In this document: positions 42,101 to 49,772 of the stretch, in pieces
Layout: each line of letters begins with the position of its first letter
Position numbering within the stretch: position 1 is the first letter of the stretch
Program-made: the position numbers and the translations under genes
Notes under the pieces: generated by a model
The model's input: the letters and a program-made list of their open reading frames with translations, nothing else
Database searches by the model: none
Told to the model about the DNA's origin: nothing
From: Prochlorococcus sp. AG-311-J23
GTDB lineage: Bacteria; Cyanobacteriota; Cyanobacteriia; PCC-6307; Cyanobiaceae
Length of the DNA: 64,000 nt
NCBI GenBank assembly: GCA_003284375.1
Contig: QBVL01000001.1
Span: 102,482-166,481 of the forward strand
Direction: 5' to 3'

Positions 42101-42392
42101 AGAGATTTAAATTTCCTTTTTCAATTTCCTGTGTCCAATAAAGAAGACCAGTAGCGTCCGCACTGCGACCAAATAAATTTAAGTAAAGCTGATTTACCTG
42201 CGCTTCAACTGTTTTAGAACCAACTGTTGAAGTTTTGTATTCGTCTTGAGCGTAAATCTTGTCAGCAAATTCTCTTGCAGTTGATACGCCGCTTGAGCTT
42301 GAAAGCCAGTACTTGATACCAGCTGGATCACCGGGACGCCCAAAATAGGCGATGTACTGCTGTTGGAGTTGGGTTGAGGTTAGTGTGGACAT
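39180..42392 (-). CDS. RTX/S-layer-like surface protein with N-terminal DUF4214 module
   Basis: A 1070-residue secreted protein without cysteine, very rich in Thr, Ser, Ala, Gly and Asp. Residues 1-100 are DUF4214 (QQQYIAYFGRPGDPAGIKYW, LYLNLFGRSADATGLLYW). From about 250 to 960 scattered RTX-type calcium motifs occur singly rather than as a toxin-like array: VDGGVGTDTLSL, TTGGSGDDKITSG, NAGAGSDTLIIG, IDGGAGTDTITL, LTGAGDDTISV. The C-terminus ends NDAGANDLIIA, the short acidic-hydrophobic tail of type I substrates. No Sec signal. This layout is that of Caulobacter RsaA-like S-layer proteins. The gene faces the secretion operon, has its own terminator and a structured leader, and looks richer in GC than its neighbours. 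Confidence 0.85.
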   Translation of the reverse strand: MSTLTSTQLQQQYIAYFGRPGDPAGIKYWLSSSSGVSTAREFADKIYAQDEYKTSTVGSKTVEAQVNQLYLNLFGRSADATGLLYWTQEIEKGNLNLSNVATDLIWSASNPSSGNTAQGALDASALTNKVAAAAAYTAEVEASTTAILAYQPATTSPFKTSTAFTSAQTYLGTITSATAHTAAGITSTVTSMTTGSDATTTTTTNLTTSSDTLTGSSSADTYKGSIVYSAAGGATPQSGSTFTVDDEVDGGVGTDTLSLTISGVVDTGAIAIPAADTKNIEALEVRAVNTEAADTTDYVQVDATNYSGLTSFTNNRSTATIDVNNLPTGATYIHKGNGTVTMGDTTTVDYKTTTDAVNITLDGGVVAGAASDITNAGTATTATVKSTGAANKIDVLALASGNNTITSLTIDATTNASFGAGNSGDDAAITGMAADSTITIKGAGAVDIEAVDADVDVIDASGNSGGIQVALSSNTATVTTGGSGDDKITSGATFTTSTKGSVNAGAGSDTLIIGTNVGHINNATEAGKYTNFETLSLRGTLDLTYIGSQITSLILSGATNAVTNLTASQAASVTASADIGATTIALQTSSGTSDSLTLNLGDGLGNAHETGALTANGFETINIHANPKALNSDLTSILDSFTANKVTTINMTGTNLANVTLSDAAVTKAATYDASALPGVLNIAGNLIAGSTVKGSAGADIIALGTVGSTYNGNGGNEAISGTAITHLESSSVWNTIDGGAGTDTITLTAAALAAVDSNFRYVSNVETITLDSDASAGDVSLTTGGFFDTAFKTGGVTANLLGSDTDKVTVSAATFSGDATVTVTSLGLGNAADEDISVTTGDGADTVTVTASSWVGATGASSGIAVLTGAGDDTISVTTGTLKATTSGALSITPGTGADTITISSTNSTTNDSQKVVVIADGDSLATGRDKITGFKAATAANFSDLLDLEGTPTVQANTTATNGTDAGVFKSHAIGSGILTLDDADIFASAVTINPNNLSDALDYLAANITTSGATVIMAYDADNNATNDGYIVFQQGTNDTVVELVGLTSVDLVDTTNDAGANDLIIA

Positions 42393-42411
42393 GTAAAAAC
42401 TACTTTAGAAA

Positions 42412-42450
42412 GGGTACTCCGCAGTATTTTTCTGCGGCTGCCGAGAACCC
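42412..42450 (-). promoter_or_regulatory. Stem-loop in the 5' leader of the surface-protein gene
   Basis: On the minus strand CCGCAG and CTGCGG form a perfect 6-base-pair stem with a 7-base A/T loop; an outer GGGT/ACCC pair can close it further. It lies 20 to 58 bases before the ATG. A TAGAAT box at 42467-42472 would place the transcript start just upstream, so the hairpin would sit near the 5' end of the mRNA. Such leaders can stabilise abundant mRNAs; function here is inference. Confidence 0.55.
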
Positions 42451-42872
42451 TTGTCTGGGCCTGGCAATTCTACATCAAGTAAAAACTGTTGTTAATACTC
42501 GATTGCAGTTGGCCGGCTAAATATACCTAAAGAGCGTCCTTAGGCAAAGCCCTTTTGTATTTTCAGTAGTGATATCAAGATAAGCAAGAGCGGTTGATTA
42601 AATTGAGTTTCTTTCTAAATTTAATTTTTCAAACCCTGAGATTGACTGCAGTACAATTGATCAGAAAGAAAAATAGCTGCAAAAAAAGTAGTAAGTTCAT
42701 TTGTTGAGAAACTATTTTTAAAGCTGTATTTAAGTTCACTTATTTTACTGGCACATACAATTCTTCATCTTTTTTCGAGATTCTTAATGAACTTTTTAAG
42801 TTATTTCATGATTTCGTTTGTAGGTATTCAAAAAGATATTCTGAATACTATTTCGTGTGGAAATCATTCCAA
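42451..42872. other. Gene-free divergent promoter region between the surface-protein gene and the second gmd-like gene
   Basis: About 420 bases without a supported gene. It must hold the minus-strand promoter of the surface-protein gene (candidate -10 TAGAAT at 42467-42472) and the plus-strand promoter of the gmd-like gene. It is AT-rich with many short T-runs toward the right. I saw no tRNA, insertion sequence or long repeat. Confidence 0.6.
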
Positions 42873-43835
42873 ATGAAACCTAAAGCGTTAGTAATTGGAT
42901 GTTCGGGGCAAGATGGTTCATACATGGTCAAATCACTCCTTCTGAAAGGTTACGAAGTAATTGGCACATCAAGATCAAAAAAAGTACTCCATTCAAATCA
43001 CAAAACCTTAGGAATCTCGAATCAATTTTTAGTTCATCAAGTTGACAATCTTAATTCCAGCCAAATAAGTGACTTAATAGTTACTGAAAAACCAAGCGAA
43101 ATATATAATTTAGCCGCACAATCTTCTGTTGGAAAATCGTTCAAAGAGCCATTAAAAACAGAGCAAAGTATCGTAATGGCTTCAGAGATTTTATTGAGTA
43201 ATTGTAGAAAACATAATTTTAGTGGAAGAATCTTTTTTGCTGGAAGTAGCGAGATTTATGGTTTAACTAAAAAACCAGCAAAAATAGACTCTGCTTTTAA
43301 TCCACAAAATCCATACGCTGATGCAAAGCTTGAGAGCATGAATTTAGTCAAAAAATATCGAAACGAATATGGAATTAAAGCTGTAACAGGGGTTTTATTT
43401 CCACATGAATCCCCTCTGAGAACCGGGCAATTTGTAACAAAAAAAATTGTCGATGCAGCCAAGATTTGTAATCTAGATAAATCTCATAAAATAGAATTAG
43501 GAAATTTAAATATTTCTCGCGACTGGGGATGGGCAGAAGAATATGTAGAAGCTATGTACTTAATAAATAACAGAAAAAACGGAGTGAAAGATCACATAAT
43601 ATGCACTGGAATACTAACTAGTCTGGAAACTTTTATTGATAAAGTGTTTAAATTATTTAACTTAAACTGGCAAGATCATATTATAATTAATAAGAAATAT
43701 TTTAGATCAACTGATATCGAAAAAAGTTTCGGAGATCCAAAACAAATTTTCAATGATTTACAATGGAAGAGTAAAAAAGATATTGATAGTATAATTAAAA
43801 ATCTAATCAACAGTAATATTTGTCAAAAGATATAA
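42873..43835 (+). CDS. GDP-mannose 4,6-dehydratase-like SDR enzyme (second copy, divergent)
   Basis: A 320-residue NAD-dependent epimerase/dehydratase: VIGCSGQDGSYMVKSLLLKGYEVIGTSRS is a Gmd-type nucleotide loop (split here over residues 7-35), with [14 protein letters not shown], the Ser of AGSSEIYG, the YxxxK pair in NPYADAKLESMN, and FPHESPLRTGQFVTKKI. It keeps Gmd hallmarks but lacks the RRASHxNTxR arm seen in the other copy, so substrate or oligomer state may differ. The track starts at GTG 42855; ATG 42873 (MKPKALVIG) is preferred. Convergent with the triple-glycosyltransferase gene. Confidence 0.86.
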   Translation: MKPKALVIGCSGQDGSYMVKSLLLKGYEVIGTSRSKKVLHSNHKTLGISNQFLVHQVDNLNSSQISDLIVTEKPSEIYNLAAQSSVGKSFKEPLKTEQSIVMASEILLSNCRKHNFSGRIFFAGSSEIYGLTKKPAKIDSAFNPQNPYADAKLESMNLVKKYRNEYGIKAVTGVLFPHESPLRTGQFVTKKIVDAAKICNLDKSHKIELGNLNISRDWGWAEEYVEAMYLINNRKNGVKDHIICTGILTSLETFIDKVFKLFNLNWQDHIIINKKYFRSTDIEKSFGDPKQIFNDLQWKSKKDIDSIIKNLINSNICQKI

Positions 43836-43863
43836 AAAAACATTAATCAATAACTAAATAATA

Positions 43864-46800
43864 TTACTGATCGTATTTCTTCTGACTTTCTATACCTCTA
43901 ATCAATCCCTGCAATCTCTTACCTATTTTCGAAAATCTATGTTGCGAAATCCATTTTTCTTTAAAATCTTGATGATCTTTTGATAAAAAAGATCGATATC
44001 CAGAATCAAAAAATTGCTTTATACCATCTTTAATAAGTTCTGAACTGCAGCCAGGCAAATGGTAGGTAACATCCTTTACATCTTCGAAAATTTGTTGTGG
44101 TGTAATCGCGACTGGTGTTCCAGAAGCCAGAGAGTGTCTAACAGATGCACTGGAGGATTCATTGGTTGATTGATATGGTAGAACAATTAAATCCATTTTA
44201 GTAAGAATATTTAGCGAGTTTTTTTCAGTCATATAATCCGTTTGAATATCAATTATTTTATCTAAACCTAATACTTTTATCTTTTCTTTTAACTCTTCAA
44301 CAAAGTAATCGTAAGTGAAGTTATACTTAGCTGTTAACATAGTTAAAGTCATATTTGGATAAATATCTTTAAGCATGCCCACAGCTTCAATTAATTGAAT
44401 AAAGCCTTTATTAGGTAAGGCGAATCCGAATGTGGCTAGCTTAATTGATTTAAACCTCCAGTTAAATCTTCGACTAAAATTTTCAGATTTAGGGAAATAA
44501 TCAATAATTCCGTGAGGAAAGAGAGTGGCCTTTTTATCCAAACCGATACTTTTCAACCGATTTAAATCTGATACTGTATGAACTAGTAAGCGATCACATC
44601 TTTGAATCTCAGGGGAAAGATTCTTAAAATTTAATTCTGTTGAAGGTGCAATTGTAGAATGCAAAATAATGATGACCTTTATATTTCTTACATATAACTG
44701 GTTTAAGAAATCTTTAAATAAAGTATAATTAAAAAATCCGTAATTAAATTGTATTAATAATGTTGAAATAGAGTTCGAGGTAATTGATACTAATAATTCA
44801 TTATAATTTTGAACTTCTGATGGATTCATATCCCAGCATCTAAATACAGAATCATTATCTAAAGATTCATTTTCACCATTAAATGGTGCAAAAATTAATT
44901 TATAATCATGAATATATTTTAAAATATTTTTAGAATAAGATGCAATACCGCATCTAGAATTCCATGTAGTTACAATCCCGATTCTTGGAATATCAAAATC
45001 AGAAGTAGCTAGAATTTTATCAACAAAGTTAAGATTTGATTTAGCTACATTATCCCATTTGCATCTTTCAATCGTCTTCTTTGCCTGAAGTGTTTTTTGA
45101 TAGATTTCATCCTTATTGGAGGTGTATATTTCTCTCATAATAGAAGACAAATGATCTTTAGAAGGTTCCGCCCACGATGAGCAAGTAAGGCCAAAATGCG
45201 TTTTCGAATAACAATATTTAAAATCAATTAGCCATGAATTATAACTATTACAAAAGTCAAGTTGACCTCCAAAACCAGTTGTTATTACTGGCAAGCCAAA
45301 CTTCATTGCCTCGCCAATAGGCAATCCAAAACCCTCCCCATAACTGGGGGCGACCAATGCGTCACTCAGTTGATATAAAGCTAGAATTTGGTCATCGGTA
45401 TAATCCTCTTCTATAAAACAAATATGAGGTATATTTTTGGTGTTAGATCTAATTGATTTCAACTGATCTTTTACATCATTATGAATATTTGGAATAGTTT
45501 TAATTATCAAAGATACGTCGTCATCTTCTTTAAAGGAAGCACAATATGATTCAATTAAAACATTAACTCCTTTTCTCGGAAAACATGATGAAATATGTAA
45601 AAAGCAAAAATTATTTACACTAATGTCAAGATCAATATCTTCGTCTTTAGAATTTATATGATCAAGACCCAAAGACGAAATTTTAATCGGTATACTTAAA
45701 CCATTATCAATTAATGTTTTCTTCACATATTCTGACATAACTGTAATACCATCTAAGTTTTTATTAAATTCATCTATCCAAGATGATGGGAACTGAGATT
45801 CTTCCCAACCATAAGAATGCAATATTTTCACCATACCATTCATATCAAAAACACGAGGAGGATAAAGATTTCTTGATACTATGCTTGGTAAAGATTTCTC
45901 ATTTCGTGACTTTCTATATATCTGATCTATATCCTTATTTATACTAAGGAACTTCTTCGAAGGAGAATAATCAGAATCACCATCGGTTGAAGTAATAGTT
46001 ATATCTTGATTTATTTTATACATTGATCTTATAAAATTTTTATTCAACAAAGCCAAACTATAATTACTATCAAATGGTCCTTCAATTCTCCAACTTCTAC
46101 CTGGAATTAATTTCTTAAGTCTTCGTTTAAAATCTAGAATCTGCTCGTCAATCAGTTCTAGTGAAGATGATACTTGTTTAATAAGAATATTATCTTTTGA
46201 TCCTTTATTAGTTGTATTAATTACACTTTTTACTCTACTAAGAAGAATTTCACGAGCAATAGAGTTTTCATTCATCTTATCGGCAGTTGAATTAATTAGC
46301 TTAGTTGATGAAATCTTTATCAAAGCTGAGATTGCCCTTTTTGAGGTCTCAGTCCATGAAAATTTCTTAACCGCAGATAGGCCATTTTGAATTAGATGTT
46401 CTTTAAATGATTTATCGATTAAAGCTTTTTCAATTAATTGAGTTAATTCCTCAATATCAGTTGGATTAAATAAAGCTTTTCTATCTCCAATAATCTCTGG
46501 AACACTTGTTAAATTAGATCCAATTACTGGGGCACCACAACTCATTGCCTCCAAAACTGGCAATCCAAAACCTTCATGTAAAGATGGAAAAACAAATAAA
46601 GAGCAGTGAGAATAAAGAGAAACTAGCTCTGAGTCACTTACATATCCAAGAATAATTATCATCTCCTTTTGCAAATTATTCTTTGTTATGCATTCTTCGA
46701 GCAACAACTTCTCAGCGGATAATAATTTTCCAGCTAAAACAAGTTTGTATTCACTTTGTAAGTGAGATGGAAGTTTTGCATAAGCGAAAATTAGAGATTT

Positions 46801-47520
46801 AATATTTTTACGGGCATCGCCTGCTCCTGAATAAAAAATATACTTTTCTAAAGGCTCCTCTTTTAATTCATCTAAATAAAATTTTTCTTGTACTTTATTA
46901 AATAAGCTTTGATCACATGCTGATGAAACATTATAAATCTTTTTGTTAGATATACTAGTATGATCACTTACTTCTTTTAAAGTAGATTCAGAGATAGCTA
47001 AAAAGCCGTCCAAAGAATGTAATTGTTGAATTTTTTCACTGTAAAAGACTTTATATAAAGGATTATTATCTAAATATGTTGATGACTGAACTAGAGGTAT
47101 TAAATCATAAAGAATTGTAGTGATAGGTGGCAAATTATATTCATTACTTAATCCAACCAGAGCATTATCAAAAAATCCCTCAAAAAAACTTGTCAACAAA
47201 ACAACGTCAACAGATAAAGAAGCTATGGCATAAGAACGTAATTGTTTGGCGAACCAATCCTTAGAGGCTTCTAAACTTGATTCGTGCTTGAATGGACCAG
47301 GAGAATACCAATTAAAGTAGTAAATATTAAATTCTTGATTGGATATAAGAGATTGAAAATCAGATCGAGCATCTTTTAAAAACGGATTGGCAAATAGAAT
47401 ATATTCATGGTCAGGATGATTCTTAATTAAATTAAAAATTAGTTGATAAGAATATCGACCTATCCCTCTTAATCTACTTCCCTCTGTTTGAAGCCCCTGT
47501 ATATCAATTAATATTTTCAT
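43864..47520 (-). CDS. Protein with three tandem GT4-type glycosyltransferase domains
   Basis: A 1218-residue soluble protein. Domain 1 (1-400) starts MKILIDIQGLQTEGSRLRGIGRYS and carries the GT4 motif GFGLPVLEAMSCGAPVIGS near 327. Domain 2 (about 480-835) carries YGEGFGLPIGEAMKFGLPVITT near 740. Domain 3 (about 848-1200) starts RIGIVTTWNSRCGIASYSKNI and has SSSASVRHSLASGTPVAITP near 1130. All use the GT-B fold and nucleotide sugars. Multi-domain enzymes such as WbdA build the repeat unit of ABC-exported O-antigens. Here the donor could be a GDP-mannose-derived sugar, given the gmd genes; that is inference. The gene overlaps the upstream methyltransferase gene by 17 bases. Confidence 0.88.
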   Translation of the reverse strand: MKILIDIQGLQTEGSRLRGIGRYSYQLIFNLIKNHPDHEYILFANPFLKDARSDFQSLISNQEFNIYYFNWYSPGPFKHESSLEASKDWFAKQLRSYAIASLSVDVVLLTSFFEGFFDNALVGLSNEYNLPPITTILYDLIPLVQSSTYLDNNPLYKVFYSEKIQQLHSLDGFLAISESTLKEVSDHTSISNKKIYNVSSACDQSLFNKVQEKFYLDELKEEPLEKYIFYSGAGDARKNIKSLIFAYAKLPSHLQSEYKLVLAGKLLSAEKLLLEECITKNNLQKEMIIILGYVSDSELVSLYSHCSLFVFPSLHEGFGLPVLEAMSCGAPVIGSNLTSVPEIIGDRKALFNPTDIEELTQLIEKALIDKSFKEHLIQNGLSAVKKFSWTETSKRAISALIKISSTKLINSTADKMNENSIAREILLSRVKSVINTTNKGSKDNILIKQVSSSLELIDEQILDFKRRLKKLIPGRSWRIEGPFDSNYSLALLNKNFIRSMYKINQDITITSTDGDSDYSPSKKFLSINKDIDQIYRKSRNEKSLPSIVSRNLYPPRVFDMNGMVKILHSYGWEESQFPSSWIDEFNKNLDGITVMSEYVKKTLIDNGLSIPIKISSLGLDHINSKDEDIDLDISVNNFCFLHISSCFPRKGVNVLIESYCASFKEDDDVSLIIKTIPNIHNDVKDQLKSIRSNTKNIPHICFIEEDYTDDQILALYQLSDALVAPSYGEGFGLPIGEAMKFGLPVITTGFGGQLDFCNSYNSWLIDFKYCYSKTHFGLTCSSWAEPSKDHLSSIMREIYTSNKDEIYQKTLQAKKTIERCKWDNVAKSNLNFVDKILATSDFDIPRIGIVTTWNSRCGIASYSKNILKYIHDYKLIFAPFNGENESLDNDSVFRCWDMNPSEVQNYNELLVSITSNSISTLLIQFNYGFFNYTLFKDFLNQLYVRNIKVIIILHSTIAPSTELNFKNLSPEIQRCDRLLVHTVSDLNRLKSIGLDKKATLFPHGIIDYFPKSENFSRRFNWRFKSIKLATFGFALPNKGFIQLIEAVGMLKDIYPNMTLTMLTAKYNFTYDYFVEELKEKIKVLGLDKIIDIQTDYMTEKNSLNILTKMDLIVLPYQSTNESSSASVRHSLASGTPVAITPQQIFEDVKDVTYHLPGCSSELIKDGIKQFFDSGYRSFLSKDHQDFKEKWISQHRFSKIGKRLQGLIRGIESQKKYDQ

Positions 47521-48781
47521 CTTTCAATTCACCCATAAGTTCTTTATAATTTTGTTTTGCAGCATCAGAAGATTGATAAAAAGGAATTAACATATCATTA
47601 ACTGGTGAAGAGTCATCAACAGACTCCTGCAGCTGGTCTAATTGATCAGTTATTTTTAGAAAATACGATTCTTGACCAAAAGCCTTAAGAAAATATGAAA
47701 GTGGTTTAAATATGATATACGATTTAGAGGAAAAAACAAAGCTTCTAACAAAAGGAATCGATGATAGTATTAAATACATTTTACGAAAAAGCTTAGTAAA
47801 TATTACTTTGTATATGTTGATAGAGTATTTAATTATTTTCTTAGCTTTGCCTAATACTCTAATAGAGTAAGCAGAATAGGGTAAATAAGATTTATTAATT
47901 TGCTTCTTTATTAAAATTTGCTCACTTTGCAAAGATAGATTTATTTTTTTTAAGTGATTTACTTCATTCTCTAGATTAATGAGTGAATTTTTTAAAAAAG
48001 AAATATTTTTCATCAGTTGAATATCAAAATCCTCTGATGCTTGAAAAGTAGATATTCCAATATTTAGATTTGATTCCCATTTAGATATGTGATTAGAAAT
48101 TGATTTCATATCTGTAGAACTATTTATTGCCAAAATCAGTAAATCTTGGGCTACACCATTTAAAACTCTAGTAAGTGTAAAATTAGATTCTCCACTAAGT
48201 GGTCCTCCATTCAAATAATAGTATTTAACCTTATCAAATCCTAGATGTGAAAGCAGATATTGCATATAATCAGGGTTTATAGGATTTATATGAGTAGGGT
48301 CTAAGTAAAAAGATTTCGTGGAAACAATCAAATTATCAATACTTGGTGTTTCGAAAAGACAAATACCATTATTACTTACTATTCTACGACATTCTTTAAA
48401 AAGGATCTCTATTTGATCATGCGAAAGATGCTCAATAACATGAAAGGCAGTCACCAAAGATATTGAGTGATTAGGAATCTTCTGAAGTATTTCTATCGCA
48501 TCTCCTTTAAGCACAGTTAAGTTATATTTATTACTTTCCTTAATCATCGCTGAGTTTATTTCTATACCTCTAGCTTCAAAACCTTTTTTCGAGCATTTCT
48601 GTAGCCACTCTCCTCTACCTGATCCTATATCTAATGCAGTAGGATTATTAGAAATACTAAAAATATAATCTAAAAGTTCGTCATAAATAGCTAGCTTTTC
48701 TTCAACTTGTTTTCGTGAACCTCGAAATTTATTTTCAAAGTCAAAATAAAGATCTGGCATATACTTTATTACTTTCACCAA
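47504..48781 (-). CDS. SAM methyltransferase with coiled coil and C-terminal amphipathic region (WbdD-like layout)
   Basis: A 425-residue protein. Residues 25-240 are a class I methyltransferase: ALDIGSGRGEWLQKCSKKGFEARGIE, LKGDAIEILQKIP, VTAFHVIEHLSHDQIE. Residues about 255-300 form a coiled coil (LINLENEVNHLKKINLSLQSEQILIKKQI, split), and 310-390 are basic-hydrophobic helices (IYKVIFTKLFRKMYLILSSIPFV) that could bind membrane. E. coli WbdD, which caps O-antigen chains and recruits WbdA, has methyltransferase, kinase, coiled-coil ruler and membrane-binding helices in this order; the kinase is missing here. It overlaps the glycosyltransferase gene, suggesting a physical complex. Capping function is inference. 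Confidence 0.82.
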   Translation of the reverse strand: MVKVIKYMPDLYFDFENKFRGSRKQVEEKLAIYDELLDYIFSISNNPTALDIGSGRGEWLQKCSKKGFEARGIEINSAMIKESNKYNLTVLKGDAIEILQKIPNHSISLVTAFHVIEHLSHDQIEILFKECRRIVSNNGICLFETPSIDNLIVSTKSFYLDPTHINPINPDYMQYLLSHLGFDKVKYYYLNGGPLSGESNFTLTRVLNGVAQDLLILAINSSTDMKSISNHISKWESNLNIGISTFQASEDFDIQLMKNISFLKNSLINLENEVNHLKKINLSLQSEQILIKKQINKSYLPYSAYSIRVLGKAKKIIKYSINIYKVIFTKLFRKMYLILSSIPFVRSFVFSSKSYIIFKPLSYFLKAFGQESYFLKITDQLDQLQESVDDSSPVNDMLIPFYQSSDAAKQNYKELMGELKDENIN

Positions 48782-48955
48782 TTAAAAATATACTATCAGA
48801 TTATAGCTATAGCTAAAACAGAGAATTCATGAAATATTACCAAAGAAAAAATTGCATTAACTTGTTGATAATATTATATAGATTAACTTGCTCATCATAT
48901 TGAGCAAAGCTAGAGGATGATTTGCTCATCATTTTTAAATCAAATTAATTAATTC

Positions 48956-49420
48956 ATGCAAGATCTATCCATAATTAATCATTTATCGGGTGCCCCTGGA
49001 TTAAGGCTTGCAGGCTTAGGACCTTATTTACTACCAACCAAAGGGATATTGAAATTAAAAGCTTTTTTAGATGAAAATACTTTTTGGGCTCAAAATAGAA
49101 GCATAAAAAACATCAAAAAATTACTCGCTGAAAGCTCCGTAATTGTAACGATATGGGAAGGAAGACGTTTAGTAGCTTTTGGCCGAGCGACTGGCGACAC
49201 TATTTATAGAGCTGCATTATGGGATATTGCAGTAGCAAAAGATAAGCAGAGATTGGGAGTAGGAAAACTTTTAATCAAAGAAATACTAAAATCAAAGAAA
49301 CTTAAAGACGTTGAAAGAATATATCTAATGACTACCGACCAAAGCGACTTCTATAGACAGGTTGGCTTCAATCCAGTAACAAGCCAAGAATTGCTTGTTT
49401 TTAATACAAGTAATAAATAG
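48956..49420 (+). CDS. GNAT-family N-acetyltransferase
   Basis: A 154-residue acetyltransferase with the GNAT acetyl-CoA loop (DIAVAKDKQRLGVGKLLIKEIL; Q/RxxGxG/A) and the late YLMTTDQSDFYRQVGF motif. The substrate is unknown. By memory a similar gene lies beside secA in other Prochlorococcus genomes, so this may be a backbone gene stranded inside the accessory block. Both neighbours are surface-glycan genes on the other strand or remnants. Confidence 0.87.
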   Translation: MQDLSIINHLSGAPGLRLAGLGPYLLPTKGILKLKAFLDENTFWAQNRSIKNIKKLLAESSVIVTIWEGRRLVAFGRATGDTIYRAALWDIAVAKDKQRLGVGKLLIKEILKSKKLKDVERIYLMTTDQSDFYRQVGFNPVTSQELLVFNTSNK

Positions 49421-49574
49421 CTGACTAAAAAAAATTATCTATAAATGAGATATTTATATTTTTATAATCATGAAAATTTTTAAATTACGTATAAAAGGTT
49501 AAAAGTACACTAATCTATTTAATAAATTTAGTCTATAGTTTAAAAATTAAAATATTCTGACAGGTGATCAATTA

Positions 49575-49772
49575 GTGGATTTAGCAAAGCTTTATCAAAA
49601 GAACAAATTGATTGATCTTCCATTGAATCCTCATGGTTTATCTAATGATATACATGAAACAGAAAGATGGATTAAAGAGTGTCTGAATATAAATAAAATG
49701 ATAAAAATACTAAGACAAGCCTTTATGGCATGCAACTACATCTTGGAAACAAAAAAATCTTTAATCAGTTAG
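49575..49772 (+). CDS. Short hypothetical ORF, possible gene remnant
   Basis: A 65-residue GTG-started ORF (DLAKLYQKNKLIDLPLNPHG, ETERWIKECLNINKMIKILRQAF). The composition and amphipathic helices look protein-like, but I recognise no family and it is followed by 600 bases of decayed DNA. It may be the front part of a broken accessory gene. Confidence that it is expressed is low. Confidence 0.3.
   Translation: MDLAKLYQKNKLIDLPLNPHGLSNDIHETERWIKECLNINKMIKILRQAFMACNYILETKKSLIS

Noticed and set aside
39180-42392. RTX toxin or haemolysin
   Set aside because: There is no acyltransferase gene, no hydrophobic pore region and no dense nonapeptide block; the pattern fits a structural surface protein better.
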